This document shows positions 37,194 to 46,129 of a DNA stretch of 64,000 nt, one piece after another (the first letter of the stretch is position 1; every line of letters starts with the position of its first letter). Position numbers and translations under genes: made by a program. The notes beneath the pieces were generated by a model. That model searched no databases, was not told where the DNA came from, and saw only the letters and a list, made by a program, of their open reading frames with translations. The DNA comes from Janthinobacterium sp. Lineage in GTDB: Bacteria; Pseudomonadota; Gammaproteobacteria; Burkholderiales; Chitinibacteraceae. Location of the stretch: NCBI GenBank assembly GCA_025360045.1, contig JANYCY010000051.1, positions 1-64,000 of the forward strand. The letters run 5' to 3'.

Positions 37194-39296
37194 TCAGCGT
37201 AATGACAGGTCTGATTGAATCACTTTAGGTGAAATAAAAATCAGCAACTCACGGCGGATGTCTTTTTCTAAGGTATTTTTAAACAGATTACCCAAATAAG
37301 GAATATCGCCAAGCAAAGGCACTTTGGTCACATCCGAGCCTGCTTCTTGTGTGTAGATACCACCAATCACCACCGTACCGCCATTTTCAACCAAAACAGT
37401 CGTATTAATCTGCTTGGTATTAATCGATGGAATACCTAGAGTAACCGTACCACGGCTGTCTTTAGTCACGTTCAGCTTCATGATGACATTACCATCAGGC
37501 GTGATCTGTGGCGTAACCTTTAATGACAAGGTCGCTTTCTTGAAAGAAATGGTTGTTGCACCATTTTGTGAGCTTTCTTGGTAAGGAATCTCTTCCCCGC
37601 TTTCAATAGAAGCTTCTACTTGGTCAGCAGTAACAAGGCGCGGGCTAGAGATAATCTTACCTTTATTGTCCGCAGCCAAAGCACTGATCTCTAGTCCCAG
37701 TAGCCAATTAGCATTGGCAGCAATCAAGGCAAATGTACCTGGAGCACCCACGCCCGAGCCTATCGCTGGCAAGTTCACATTATTGCCCATCGTTAAAATA
37801 TTATTAACAGGCGTAGTTGTGGATGTACCTGTACTTGGAATAACGCCAATCCCTTTACCGGCATTATCCAAATTATTGCCTAAGCCTAAATCAGTATTGC
37901 CTAAATGGCCTTTTGAGCCCCACCCTAGTTTCACCCCTAGCTCACGACTAAAGCCATCATTGGCCTCTACAATGCGGGCTTCAATTTGTACTTGGCGAAC
38001 CGCTACGTCGATTTTGCCGATTACCGAGCGAACTTGCTCAAGCTTGCTGGAAATATCTTGTACAAACAGCGTATTTGTTCGGGCATCAATCACAATACTG
38101 CCGCGTTTAGAGAGCATTTGCTGCTTATCATCCGTCAGCATTTTCTTTAAGTCTTCAGCCTTTTGATAACGCAGCTGAAATGCTTCAGTACGAGTCGGCT
38201 CTAGCTCATCGATTTGCTTTCGAGATTCCAGTTCTTGCTTTTCCTTGCTAGCGAGCTCTTCACGCGGAGCCACCCAAAGTACGCTGCCGTTTTTGCGCTG
38301 ATCCAAGCCCTTAGCCTGCAAAATCATATCCAGCGCTTGATCCCAAGGCACGTCTTTTAGACGTAGCGTTAAATTACCGGTCACCGTGTCGCTGGTAATG
38401 ATATTCAGACCCGTGAATTCAGCAATCACTTGTAAAACAGTGCGAATCTCAACGTTTTGGAAGTTCAGCGACAGCTTTTCACCCTTAAACGCAGGCTTGA
38501 TACCAGCTTGTTTATTACGCTCATCATTCACTTCGCGCACTTCGATAATAAAGCGATTTTCAGTCTGATAAGCCGAGTATTCCCAGTTCCCCTTGGGCTC
38601 GATAATCATTTTGCTGGTTTCGCCTTGGCTATACGAATCAACCTTTTGAATTGGTGTGCCAAAATCACTGACGTCCATACGACGCTCTAATTTCTTTGGC
38701 AATGATGCTTTATTAAAATCAATCAGCAGCATTTTCCCTTGCTGGCGAATATCAATACCCACATTCGGGCTAGAAAGATCAATCACAACCTTACCTTCAC
38801 CATCCTTGCCACGGCGAAAATCAATATTCTCAATGCTATCGCGCTTTACCTTAGTCGTAACTTCAGGCGCTTTACTCTCTGCAAAGTGTGTGTTTCTTGC
38901 TTGGGCTGTCACGGCACTACTACTGCCATCGACAGTAATATAAAAATCGTTACCCTCGACCTTAGTTTGATAAGCCGCCTGCTTTTGCAAATTCAGCACC
39001 ACGCGAGTACGCCCAGAGCCTTCTGCCAAGCTAATTAAACGCAGGGCAGCACCGTTGACTTGTACGGAACTTTTTCCTGCCAAATTAGTCGTATCTGCAA
39101 AATCAAAAGCAACGCGAGGCGGGGTATTGACAGAAAAACTAGTAGGGACCGGCGCAGGGCCAGTAAAGCTTAAGCGAATAATTTGTTTATCTGCCGATAC
39201 ATTACTGATATCCACTGCAGTAATACTGCTAGCAGCAAAGGCAGCAAAACTCGCCAAGCTTAAAAGAGCCGACGTGATGACATTGAGTATTTTCAT
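37194..39296 (-). CDS. pilQ: Type IV pilus secretin PilQ
   Basis: 700 residues. A signal peptide ends near AFAAS; two AMIN domains (about 25-230) bind peptidoglycan; an STN/N0 domain (about 270-330) and an N1 domain follow; the secretin pore forms the C-terminal third, with VENGGTVVIGGIYTQE and VPLLGDIPYLGNLFK near the end. It forms the outer-membrane ring through which the pilus passes. Its ATG overlaps the pilP stop by four bases. Confidence 0.97.
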   Translation of the reverse strand: MKILNVITSALLSLASFAAFAASSITAVDISNVSADKQIIRLSFTGPAPVPTSFSVNTPPRVAFDFADTTNLAGKSSVQVNGAALRLISLAEGSGRTRVVLNLQKQAAYQTKVEGNDFYITVDGSSSAVTAQARNTHFAESKAPEVTTKVKRDSIENIDFRRGKDGEGKVVIDLSSPNVGIDIRQQGKMLLIDFNKASLPKKLERRMDVSDFGTPIQKVDSYSQGETSKMIIEPKGNWEYSAYQTENRFIIEVREVNDERNKQAGIKPAFKGEKLSLNFQNVEIRTVLQVIAEFTGLNIITSDTVTGNLTLRLKDVPWDQALDMILQAKGLDQRKNGSVLWVAPREELASKEKQELESRKQIDELEPTRTEAFQLRYQKAEDLKKMLTDDKQQMLSKRGSIVIDARTNTLFVQDISSKLEQVRSVIGKIDVAVRQVQIEARIVEANDGFSRELGVKLGWGSKGHLGNTDLGLGNNLDNAGKGIGVIPSTGTSTTTPVNNILTMGNNVNLPAIGSGVGAPGTFALIAANANWLLGLEISALAADNKGKIISSPRLVTADQVEASIESGEEIPYQESSQNGATTISFKKATLSLKVTPQITPDGNVIMKLNVTKDSRGTVTLGIPSINTKQINTTVLVENGGTVVIGGIYTQEAGSDVTKVPLLGDIPYLGNLFKNTLEKDIRRELLIFISPKVIQSDLSLR

Positions 39297-39844
39297 TTTT
39301 TTTGCTCCGCTTCATCAAGGGATAAACTGGTAGTGCGTTCTACCCAATCACCCCCGCTGTCCTCAACAATTTCTTTTAATTGAACTTCGGTATCCGTCAC
39401 CGCAGTCACCATGCCAAAGTTTTGCCCCATATAACTACCGACTTTAACCCGATATAAATTGCCATCAGGCGCATGAATTAAACCATTAACGGTTTTCCCC
39501 TGCGTTAAAGTCCCCACCATACGGAGCTTTTCTAAATCGTAATTTTCCAATATTTCTTTAGCACGATTAGTATTAGGCGCTAGCCCTCCACCCGAGCCTT
39601 TTTTGGCTAGTTCCATTTTTGCTACGCGAAAAGGATCACTTAAATCAAAGGCTTTATATTCAAATGAAACATAAGGCTTCGCCTCGGGAAGCACTTCTAC
39701 TTTGCCACGCAAACCGTCACTACTCTCTTTCATCCAGTTTTTTAAATCACTATTTTCTTCGCCAAAACAACCCGTTAGGGCCAAGGCTGCGCAAGTTATC
39801 ATTAAACTTGATTTTTTTAGAATTAAGTTAGGCCGGATTTTCAT
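39293..39844 (-). CDS. pilP: Type IV pilus lipoprotein PilP
   Basis: 183 residues. Lipobox LTGC with Cys26 after a basic start and hydrophobic core; a disordered linker to about 80; a beta-sandwich homology-region domain (about 85-175) that docks on PilQ N0. It links the PilMNO platform to the secretin. It overlaps both neighbours by four bases. Confidence 0.96.
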   Translation of the reverse strand: MKIRPNLILKKSSLMITCAALALTGCFGEENSDLKNWMKESSDGLRGKVEVLPEAKPYVSFEYKAFDLSDPFRVAKMELAKKGSGGGLAPNTNRAKEILENYDLEKLRMVGTLTQGKTVNGLIHAPDGNLYRVKVGSYMGQNFGMVTAVTDTEVQLKEIVEDSGGDWVERTTSLSLDEAEQKK

Positions 39845-40473
39845 TTCTGTTTCTTCTTAGCGTCGAGCGCAGCTTGATGCATCGCTTGCAATTCTGCCTC
39901 ATCAAGCGAGCGATACGTTTTAGCAATCGCCTGCATAGAAAGGACATCAGGATCTTTTGTGGTCGTGAGCTGAAGATTACTTAAAGTAACGATACGGGAG
40001 AGTTGAGCGACATCGCTCACAAAAGCCGCTAAATCATGATAACTACCTGAAATTCGAATATCGATGGGTAACTCAGCAAATTCAGATGTTTTAACTTCAG
40101 AGCCTGGCTTAAATAATTCAAAAAACAAACCACGCCCGACTCCTGCCTGATTAATTTCAGTCAGCAAGGATTCCATTTCAGACTTATTAGGTAGCTGCCG
40201 TAGCAAAGCACCAAAAGATTGTTGGATATCTTGCAACTGCTGGCGATAAGCCGCCAAATTAATTGCTTTTCTTTTTTTATCAACAAAGTCTGTTTTTAAC
40301 TGCTCTTCCTTGGCCCGACCCGCTTCAAGCTCGTCCATTTGGCTACCCCAAACATAAAAGTAGCCTCCCGCCGTTAGCAAAACGAAAGTCAAAACAATTA
40401 GCCCAATTTGGGCGGCTATTGGCCAATTTCCCACATCCTTAGGATCTAGATTCCGAAGCTCATCTAATGTCAT
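39841..40473 (-). CDS. pilO: Type IV pilus assembly protein PilO
   Basis: 210 residues from the ATG at 40473, one base after the pilN stop; the frame is open to 40515 but that would overlap pilN. One N-terminal membrane helix (about 20-42), a coiled coil (about 45-95) and a ferredoxin-like periplasmic domain. It forms heterodimers with PilN. Confidence 0.95.
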   Translation of the reverse strand: MTLDELRNLDPKDVGNWPIAAQIGLIVLTFVLLTAGGYFYVWGSQMDELEAGRAKEEQLKTDFVDKKRKAINLAAYRQQLQDIQQSFGALLRQLPNKSEMESLLTEINQAGVGRGLFFELFKPGSEVKTSEFAELPIDIRISGSYHDLAAFVSDVAQLSRIVTLSNLQLTTTKDPDVLSMQAIAKTYRSLDEAELQAMHQAALDAKKKQK

Positions 40474-40474
40474 T

Positions 40475-41071
40475 TTAGCCACCCTGCTTTTGACGTTTTG
40501 CAGGTGCAGAAGCATTAACGGCCTCTTCTAATGCACGAGTCACTTTAATAGTTAGCATAAATTCTGATAATTTTTGATTACCCACCTGAGCGGCCTTTAC
40601 TTCAATCAATACCGGTTGCTCAAAGATTTCGGAGTCATTTAAATTACGCATTAAAGTAGAAACGCGTGCATTCGATTGTGCATAACCAATTAAGGTGAGC
40701 TGATCATTCGCCGCCTTCACATCTTTAAGATAAATGCCTTCTGGCGTTTGCCGAACCAATTGATCCATAACAAGCACCGTTTCTGAGCGGCCAGATTGCA
40801 AGCGTTCGACAATTTTTTTACGATCTAATAAAGACTGTTTTTCTGCTTTTAATTTTTCAATTTCAGAAATTTCACGGTCCAATTTAACATTTTCATCAGT
40901 CAAAAATTGATTGCGCTGATTTTGCGTTTCGATACGCGCCGCATAAAAAAGATAGCCCATAACAATCACTGCCACAGCAGCGAGGCAGGTTATTCCCAAT
41001 AATACAAAATAGCGACTCTGACGCGCAGCGCGCTTTTGTTCGCGGTGAGGAAGCAGATTAATCCGAATCAT
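40475..41071 (-). CDS. pilN: Type IV pilus assembly protein PilN
   Basis: 198 residues. The N-terminal INLLPHRE motif (residues 3-10) inserts into PilM; a membrane helix lies at about 23-45, a coiled coil at about 48-90, then a ferredoxin-like domain. It overlaps the pilM stop by four bases. Confidence 0.96.
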   Translation of the reverse strand: MIRINLLPHREQKRAARQSRYFVLLGITCLAAVAVIVMGYLFYAARIETQNQRNQFLTDENVKLDREISEIEKLKAEKQSLLDRKKIVERLQSGRSETVLVMDQLVRQTPEGIYLKDVKAANDQLTLIGYAQSNARVSTLMRNLNDSEIFEQPVLIEVKAAQVGNQKLSEFMLTIKVTRALEEAVNASAPAKRQKQGG

Positions 41072-42141
41072 GAAGGGTCAAACCTCCGCATTGCCAATCC
41101 GCAGGCAATTAAAAGAGACGGTGCGTCAAGCTGCACCTGCTTACCACGCACTTTACCGGTCGCCATGCCCTGAAATGGGTTGGCTCGCATTGCGCTGCTG
41201 ACATTGGTACGGCTAGAAACAGCATCATCAAGACCATAAATGGCACTACATCCACCCGCTAGCAAAATATGGTCGACGGCGTTGTAGTTACTTGAAGTAT
41301 AGAAAAACTGCAGTGAGCGTGAGATTTCTAAAGCCAAGGTATCAATAAAGGGCTGCAAGACTTCTGGCTCGTAGTTTTCTGGGAGGCCGCCGTGCTTTTT
41401 AGCTTGCTCAGCTTCATCACTCGACATATTAAATTTGCGCTGAATTTCTTGCGTCAGCTGATTACCTGCATAGGCCTGATCACGGCTATAGATAGACTGA
41501 CCATCTTTGAAAATATTCATATGCATCGCCGTTGCACCAATATCCACCACGGCCACAATCTGGTTATCACCATTATTGGGGAGTTGAGGTTGCATCAGCT
41601 CAAACGCCGCTTGCGTGGCATAGGATTCAACATCCAGCACCACGGCGCGTAAGCCAGCAGCTTCAATCACCGCCACACGCTCGTCCACTTTTTCTTTTTT
41701 TGCAGCAGCAATCAAGACTTCTTCTTCGTCAGGCGCAATCGGCGAGACGCCTAGCACTTGGAAGTCTAGATTCACTTCATCTAATGAAAAAGGTATGTAC
41801 TGATTGGCTTCGGTTTCGACCTGCATCTCAAGCTCACGCTCGGTCAGGCCAGATGGCACCAGAATTTTTTTAGTAATTACGGCTGCTGCGGGCAGCGCAA
41901 TCGATACATTTTTAATTTTAGAGCCCATTTGCCGCCATGCGCGTCGCACAGCATCCACCACCGCATCCATATTGGCGATATTACCGTCAGTTACGGCGTC
42001 TTTTGGCAAGAGCTCAATCACATAGCGATCAAGGCTGTAAGTGGTGCCAGATAGGCTCAACTCGACCATTTTTACGGACGAAGAGCTAATATCAACCCCA
42101 ATCAGCGCAGGTGCTTTGGGCTTGAGGAAATCGAGATTCAA
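41068..42141 (-). CDS. pilM: Type IV pilus assembly protein PilM, TTG start
   Basis: 357 residues from a TTG at 42141 with AAGGAAAG about seven bases upstream, giving NLDFLKPKAPALIGVDISSS, the usual PilM N-terminus; the GTG at 42168 would add nine unlike residues. The fold is actin-like: phosphate loop GVDISSSSVK (about 14-23), second phosphate motif VVDIGATAMHMNIF (about 200-213), adenosine motif LAGGCSAIYGL. It is the cytoplasmic platform protein that binds the PilN tail. First gene of pilMNOPQ, divergent from ponA. Confidence 0.95.
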   Translation of the reverse strand: MNLDFLKPKAPALIGVDISSSSVKMVELSLSGTTYSLDRYVIELLPKDAVTDGNIANMDAVVDAVRRAWRQMGSKIKNVSIALPAAAVITKKILVPSGLTERELEMQVETEANQYIPFSLDEVNLDFQVLGVSPIAPDEEEVLIAAAKKEKVDERVAVIEAAGLRAVVLDVESYATQAAFELMQPQLPNNGDNQIVAVVDIGATAMHMNIFKDGQSIYSRDQAYAGNQLTQEIQRKFNMSSDEAEQAKKHGGLPENYEPEVLQPFIDTLALEISRSLQFFYTSSNYNAVDHILLAGGCSAIYGLDDAVSSRTNVSSAMRANPFQGMATGKVRGKQVQLDAPSLLIACGLAMRRFDPS

Positions 42142-42370
42142 CTCACTTTCCTTTTTTAAATAAAACACTTAAAAACAACTGTTACAAATCTACTTTAGAT
42201 CGTAGCAGCGCCACATATCCCTGTAAAGAAAGAACAGCAAGTCCCATTGTCATACAAGCGTATTACTAACATTAGTGCTTTTTGAATATTTGGTACGAAA
42301 AAATAAATGCCAAACAAACAAACTCATATTCGCGTAAATTAGCATCACCTCTAATTTCATAATCTTAGCG
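42142..42370. promoter_or_regulatory. Divergent promoter region between pilM and ponA
   Basis: 229 AT-rich bases that must carry both promoters; no single -35/-10 pair stands out. No gene or repeat was seen. Confidence 0.4.
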
Positions 42371-44674
42371 ATGAGCAAACGCCTTCTACTTATTTTTTTC
42401 GGCATTTTAATTAGCCTAATGATTCTTGCCGCTGGCCTTGGTGCATTTGCGCTAGTGATCACTTATCCACGTCTGCCCTCTTTGGAGGCGCTCACTGATT
42501 ACCGGCCTAAAATTCCGCTCCGTATTTACACCAGCGACAATGTGTTGATTGGCGAATTTGGTGAAGAGCGTCGTGCCTTTACGCCTATAGAGCAAGTTCC
42601 TTTGTTGATGAAACAAGCCATATTGGCCGCTGAAGATGAGCGTTTCTATGAGCACGGTGGAATTGATTATCTGGGTGTTTTAAGAGCAATGATCAGCAAC
42701 ATTACCTCAGGACAATCAAAATCTGGGGCAAGCACCATCACGATGCAGGTTGCGCGCAATTTCTACCTATCAAATGAGAAAACATTTACTCGTAAATTTA
42801 ACGAGGCATTACTTTCATTCAAGATTGAACATAATCTATCAAAAGATCAAATTCTTGAACTGTACTTTAATCAAATTTACTTAGGCCAGCGCGCTTATGG
42901 CTTCGCTTCGGCAGCGCAAACTTACTACGGTAAAGAGCTAAAACAGCTCAGCCCTGCTGAAATGGCAATGCTTGCAGGCTTACCAAAAGCACCTTCAGCT
43001 TACAATCCAGTTGTAAATCCTAAACGTGCTCAGCTTAGGCAGCAGTATGTTTTACGCCGTATGCATGAGCTGAAATTCATCAATGATAGCGATTACGCCA
43101 CCGCACAAACTGCACCGCTGGTTCTAAAGCGGGGGCAACAAGAGTATGCCGTTCATGCTGAATACCTAGCCGAGATGGTTAGGCAAATGATGGTGGAAAA
43201 ATACAAAGAATCCACTTACACCGAAGGGTTCAAAGTTTACACCACCCTTCGCAGTGATAGTCAGGAGACAGCCTACCAGTCTCTACGCCAAGGCTTAGTA
43301 GATTATGACGTTCGCCACGGCTATCGCGGCCCAGAAGGGTTTGTTGCCCCTGAAGTGATCTTGCCCGGCAAGGAAGAGCTGCTTGATGAAGCCCTGAGCG
43401 AACAGAAAGATTCAGGGGATTTGCAGCCTGCAATTGTTTTAAAAGCCAGCACTCAATCGGTCACAGTCTACAAAAAAGGCGGCGAACAGATAGAAATTGA
43501 CAGTGACGGCTTACGTTTTGCCAAGGCGATGCTTTCAGAAAAAATCGCTCCCGCCACTAGAATTCGTCCCGGCGCTATCGTTAGAATTAAGCAAACAGAA
43601 AAAGGCTGGAGCCTTAGCCAACTCCCCCAAGTTGAAGGCGCTTTTGTTGCATTAGATCCACAAAATGGCGCAATCAGAGCGCTAGCGGGTGGCTTTGACT
43701 TTAACCGCAGCAACTTTAATCACGTTACACAAGCTTGGCGTCAGCCTGGTTCCAGCTTTAAACCGTTTATTTATTCGGCGGCTTTAGAGCGTGGCGTGAC
43801 GCCTGCCACCCAAATCAACGATGCACCACTCGTGATTGACCCAGCGCAGGTAGGCGGCCAAAGCTGGGAGCCTAAAAATAGTGATGGCAAGTTTGAAGGC
43901 ATGATGAGCGTGCGTACCGCTCTCACTCGCTCCAGAAACTTAGTCACCATTCGTGTGCTACAAGCCATCGGTGTGGATTATGCGCAAGCCCATATCAGCC
44001 GCTTTGGCTTTAATCCTAAGCAACACCCTGCTTATCTCACCATGGCCTTGGGTGCAGGTAGCGTCACACCGCTGCAAATGGCCGAGGCTTATGCGGTATT
44101 TGCCAATACCGGCTATCGTGTTCGTTCTTACTTTGTGGACCGCATCGAAGATAGCCGTGGTCATGTGCTGGCAAAAACTCAGCCCGAAGTTGCAGGAGAA
44201 AATGCACAGCGCACCTTGGATGCTAGAAATGCCTTTGTGATGAATAGCCTATTGCACGATGTGGCCACCCAAGGAACGGGCGCCAAAACCAATGTGCTGG
44301 CCAGAAGCGATTTAGCAGGTAAAACAGGGACCACCAATGATGCTAATGATGCTTGGTTTGCAGGCTATCAACCTGGCCTTGTCGCCATTTCATGGGTGGG
44401 CTTTGATCAACCACGCTCCTTAGGGGCCAAAGAATATGGCGGTGTAGCCGCGCTGCCGATCTGGATTAACTATATGAGCAAGGCACTGAAGGGCGTAGAT
44501 AACGTTTCCTACCCAGTGCCAGAAGGGGTTACACCGCAGACTATGCAAACGGAACGCGGGCCATATACTGAATATTTCTTCAGCGAATTTTTACAAACCA
44601 ATCCAGAATTAGGCTTGAGTAGTGGAGCTGGGAATGCTCAGCCACTGGATGAGATCAAGGAATTACTCTTTTAG
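42371..44674 (+). CDS. mrcA: Penicillin-binding protein 1A (bifunctional)
   Basis: 767 residues. A membrane anchor lies at about 5-28. The GT51 glycosyltransferase domain (about 50-225) has the catalytic Glu in AAEDERFYEHGG. An OB-like insert precedes the transpeptidase domain, with nucleophile S461 in SSFK, SRN at 521-523 and KTGT at 651-654. It polymerises and cross-links peptidoglycan. The divergent arrangement with pilMNOPQ is the classic one, and this class A enzyme is thought to help secretin insertion through the wall. Confidence 0.97.
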   Translation: MSKRLLLIFFGILISLMILAAGLGAFALVITYPRLPSLEALTDYRPKIPLRIYTSDNVLIGEFGEERRAFTPIEQVPLLMKQAILAAEDERFYEHGGIDYLGVLRAMISNITSGQSKSGASTITMQVARNFYLSNEKTFTRKFNEALLSFKIEHNLSKDQILELYFNQIYLGQRAYGFASAAQTYYGKELKQLSPAEMAMLAGLPKAPSAYNPVVNPKRAQLRQQYVLRRMHELKFINDSDYATAQTAPLVLKRGQQEYAVHAEYLAEMVRQMMVEKYKESTYTEGFKVYTTLRSDSQETAYQSLRQGLVDYDVRHGYRGPEGFVAPEVILPGKEELLDEALSEQKDSGDLQPAIVLKASTQSVTVYKKGGEQIEIDSDGLRFAKAMLSEKIAPATRIRPGAIVRIKQTEKGWSLSQLPQVEGAFVALDPQNGAIRALAGGFDFNRSNFNHVTQAWRQPGSSFKPFIYSAALERGVTPATQINDAPLVIDPAQVGGQSWEPKNSDGKFEGMMSVRTALTRSRNLVTIRVLQAIGVDYAQAHISRFGFNPKQHPAYLTMALGAGSVTPLQMAEAYAVFANTGYRVRSYFVDRIEDSRGHVLAKTQPEVAGENAQRTLDARNAFVMNSLLHDVATQGTGAKTNVLARSDLAGKTGTTNDANDAWFAGYQPGLVAISWVGFDQPRSLGAKEYGGVAALPIWINYMSKALKGVDNVSYPVPEGVTPQTMQTERGPYTEYFFSEFLQTNPELGLSSGAGNAQPLDEIKELLF

Positions 44675-44685
44675 GGATATTCTCG

Positions 44686-45267
44686 ATGGGTAAGCCATTC
44701 GCTCCTGACCGTCACCCCTCCGCTCTACGCGCTCAAATTAGCGAGCGCGCAGCGCGTTTAATTGCAGAAGATCATTTACATGATTTTGCCTTGGCTAAAA
44801 AGAAAGCGGCCAAGCAGCTTGGCATTAGTGAGGGGCGAATGATGCCCTCCAATCAAGAAATAGAAGCCGCCTTGGCCAGCTACCGGGCGGTTTATCACCC
44901 AGAACACAGCGACAGTCTAAATAAATTAAGGCATAAAGCCCTGAAAGTGATGCAACTGTTGGCGCACTTTCACCCCTATCTCACAGGATCGGTACTCTCT
45001 GGCGTGGCGGGCTCTCATTCTGATATTAATTTGATCTTATTTTTGGACGACCCTAAGTCAGCTGAAGTTTTCCTCATCAATCAGCAAATTGCATATAAGC
45101 TTTTACCTGCCGCACACGGTAAGCAACTCGCTGATTATCCCTCACTCTCTTTTTGCTTTGACGACACACAAATCAGCCTGCATGTCCGCCCCAAAGATGC
45201 CGAGCGACAAAAAGAAGAGCGGATGCGGATGGGCGAGCTAGAAACCTTACTATCCATTACGAGTTAA
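44686..45267 (+). CDS. Nucleotidyltransferase-like protein, probably degenerate
   Basis: 193 residues, 11 bases after ponA. The N-terminal half is helical and basic (ALAKKKAAKQLGISEGRMMP). The middle, GSVLSGVAGSHSDINLILF (about 104-122), matches the nucleotidyltransferase pattern GSx4Gx4SDIDL, except that the second catalytic Asp is Asn. If the fold is right the catalytic site is altered, suggesting a binding or regulatory role. It is probably co-transcribed with ponA. The family resemblance is by motif only. Confidence 0.6.
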   Translation: MGKPFAPDRHPSALRAQISERAARLIAEDHLHDFALAKKKAAKQLGISEGRMMPSNQEIEAALASYRAVYHPEHSDSLNKLRHKALKVMQLLAHFHPYLTGSVLSGVAGSHSDINLILFLDDPKSAEVFLINQQIAYKLLPAAHGKQLADYPSLSFCFDDTQISLHVRPKDAERQKEERMRMGELETLLSITS

Positions 45268-45385
45268 CCAAACTCAAAAGAAAGCTAAACAATCACCCAT
45301 CAAAGAAGACGATTAGCCATAGCCGCTAGGATTAAGTCGCTGCCAATGATATAAAGTGACTTATCTCTTTTTTACTGATTACACA

Positions 45386-46129
45386 ATGCAACAACCACCT
45401 ACGCTGGAGCCCGTATTTGTTTCAGACACAGGGCCTTATCTCGTCAGCGCTACGATTGAAATAAAGTACTTGCTCAGCCAATTATTAGAAAAAGGCGAAA
45501 TTATTTGTCTTTACCCTGCGGGTAGACGAGAGCCCTTTGCAATCAGTACATTACTGCACATTAATGACGATGAATTAATATTTGATGCCAGCAACGATAT
45601 AGTCACTAATGCCGCATTAATAAAAGATGCCCGCATGTTATTAGTTGGCGTCGTTAATAAAGTAAAAGTTCAATTTGAGCTGCCCAATGCTCAACTGGTT
45701 GCCTTTGAGGGCCGCACGGCCATCCGCAGCAGTGGCCCTGTGCAAACACTGCGCATGCAAAGGCGAGATTTTTATCGCTTAGATATTCCTATGTCACAAA
45801 GAGTGGACTGCACCATCCCATTAAAAAATGGAGGCCATACTGAGCTATCCGTGACCGACATCAGCCTTGGTGGATTAAGCTTACTTGGCGTGTCGCCTGA
45901 TCTGCCGATGCTGGTTGGCGATACTTTAAAAAATTGCCGAGTACAGCTATTGGATATAGGGCTTATCGAAATCGATATGCAGGTGTGCATTGTGATTGAT
46001 GTCACCCTAAGAAATGGCATCAAGACACAACGCGTTGGCTGCCGTTTCTTTGATTTATCAGGAAAGATGCAAACGCTGATTCAACGCTTTATCAATAAAA
46101 TTGAGCGCCAACGAATCTCACGCGAATGA
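45386..46129 (+). CDS. ycgR: Flagellar brake protein YcgR (PilZ domain)
   Basis: 247 residues from the ATG at 45386; a GTG at 45356 would add ten. The N-terminal YcgR-N beta domain (about 15-115) is followed by a PilZ domain with the cyclic-di-GMP motif RMQRRDFYR (about 124-132) and DISLGG (about 160-165), both complete. With c-di-GMP bound it slows the flagellar motor. The sequence at its stop (ATGA) is shared with the next gene's start. It implies a flagellum, in line with the receptor at 4274. Confidence 0.92.
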   Translation: MQQPPTLEPVFVSDTGPYLVSATIEIKYLLSQLLEKGEIICLYPAGRREPFAISTLLHINDDELIFDASNDIVTNAALIKDARMLLVGVVNKVKVQFELPNAQLVAFEGRTAIRSSGPVQTLRMQRRDFYRLDIPMSQRVDCTIPLKNGGHTELSVTDISLGGLSLLGVSPDLPMLVGDTLKNCRVQLLDIGLIEIDMQVCIVIDVTLRNGIKTQRVGCRFFDLSGKMQTLIQRFINKIERQRISRE

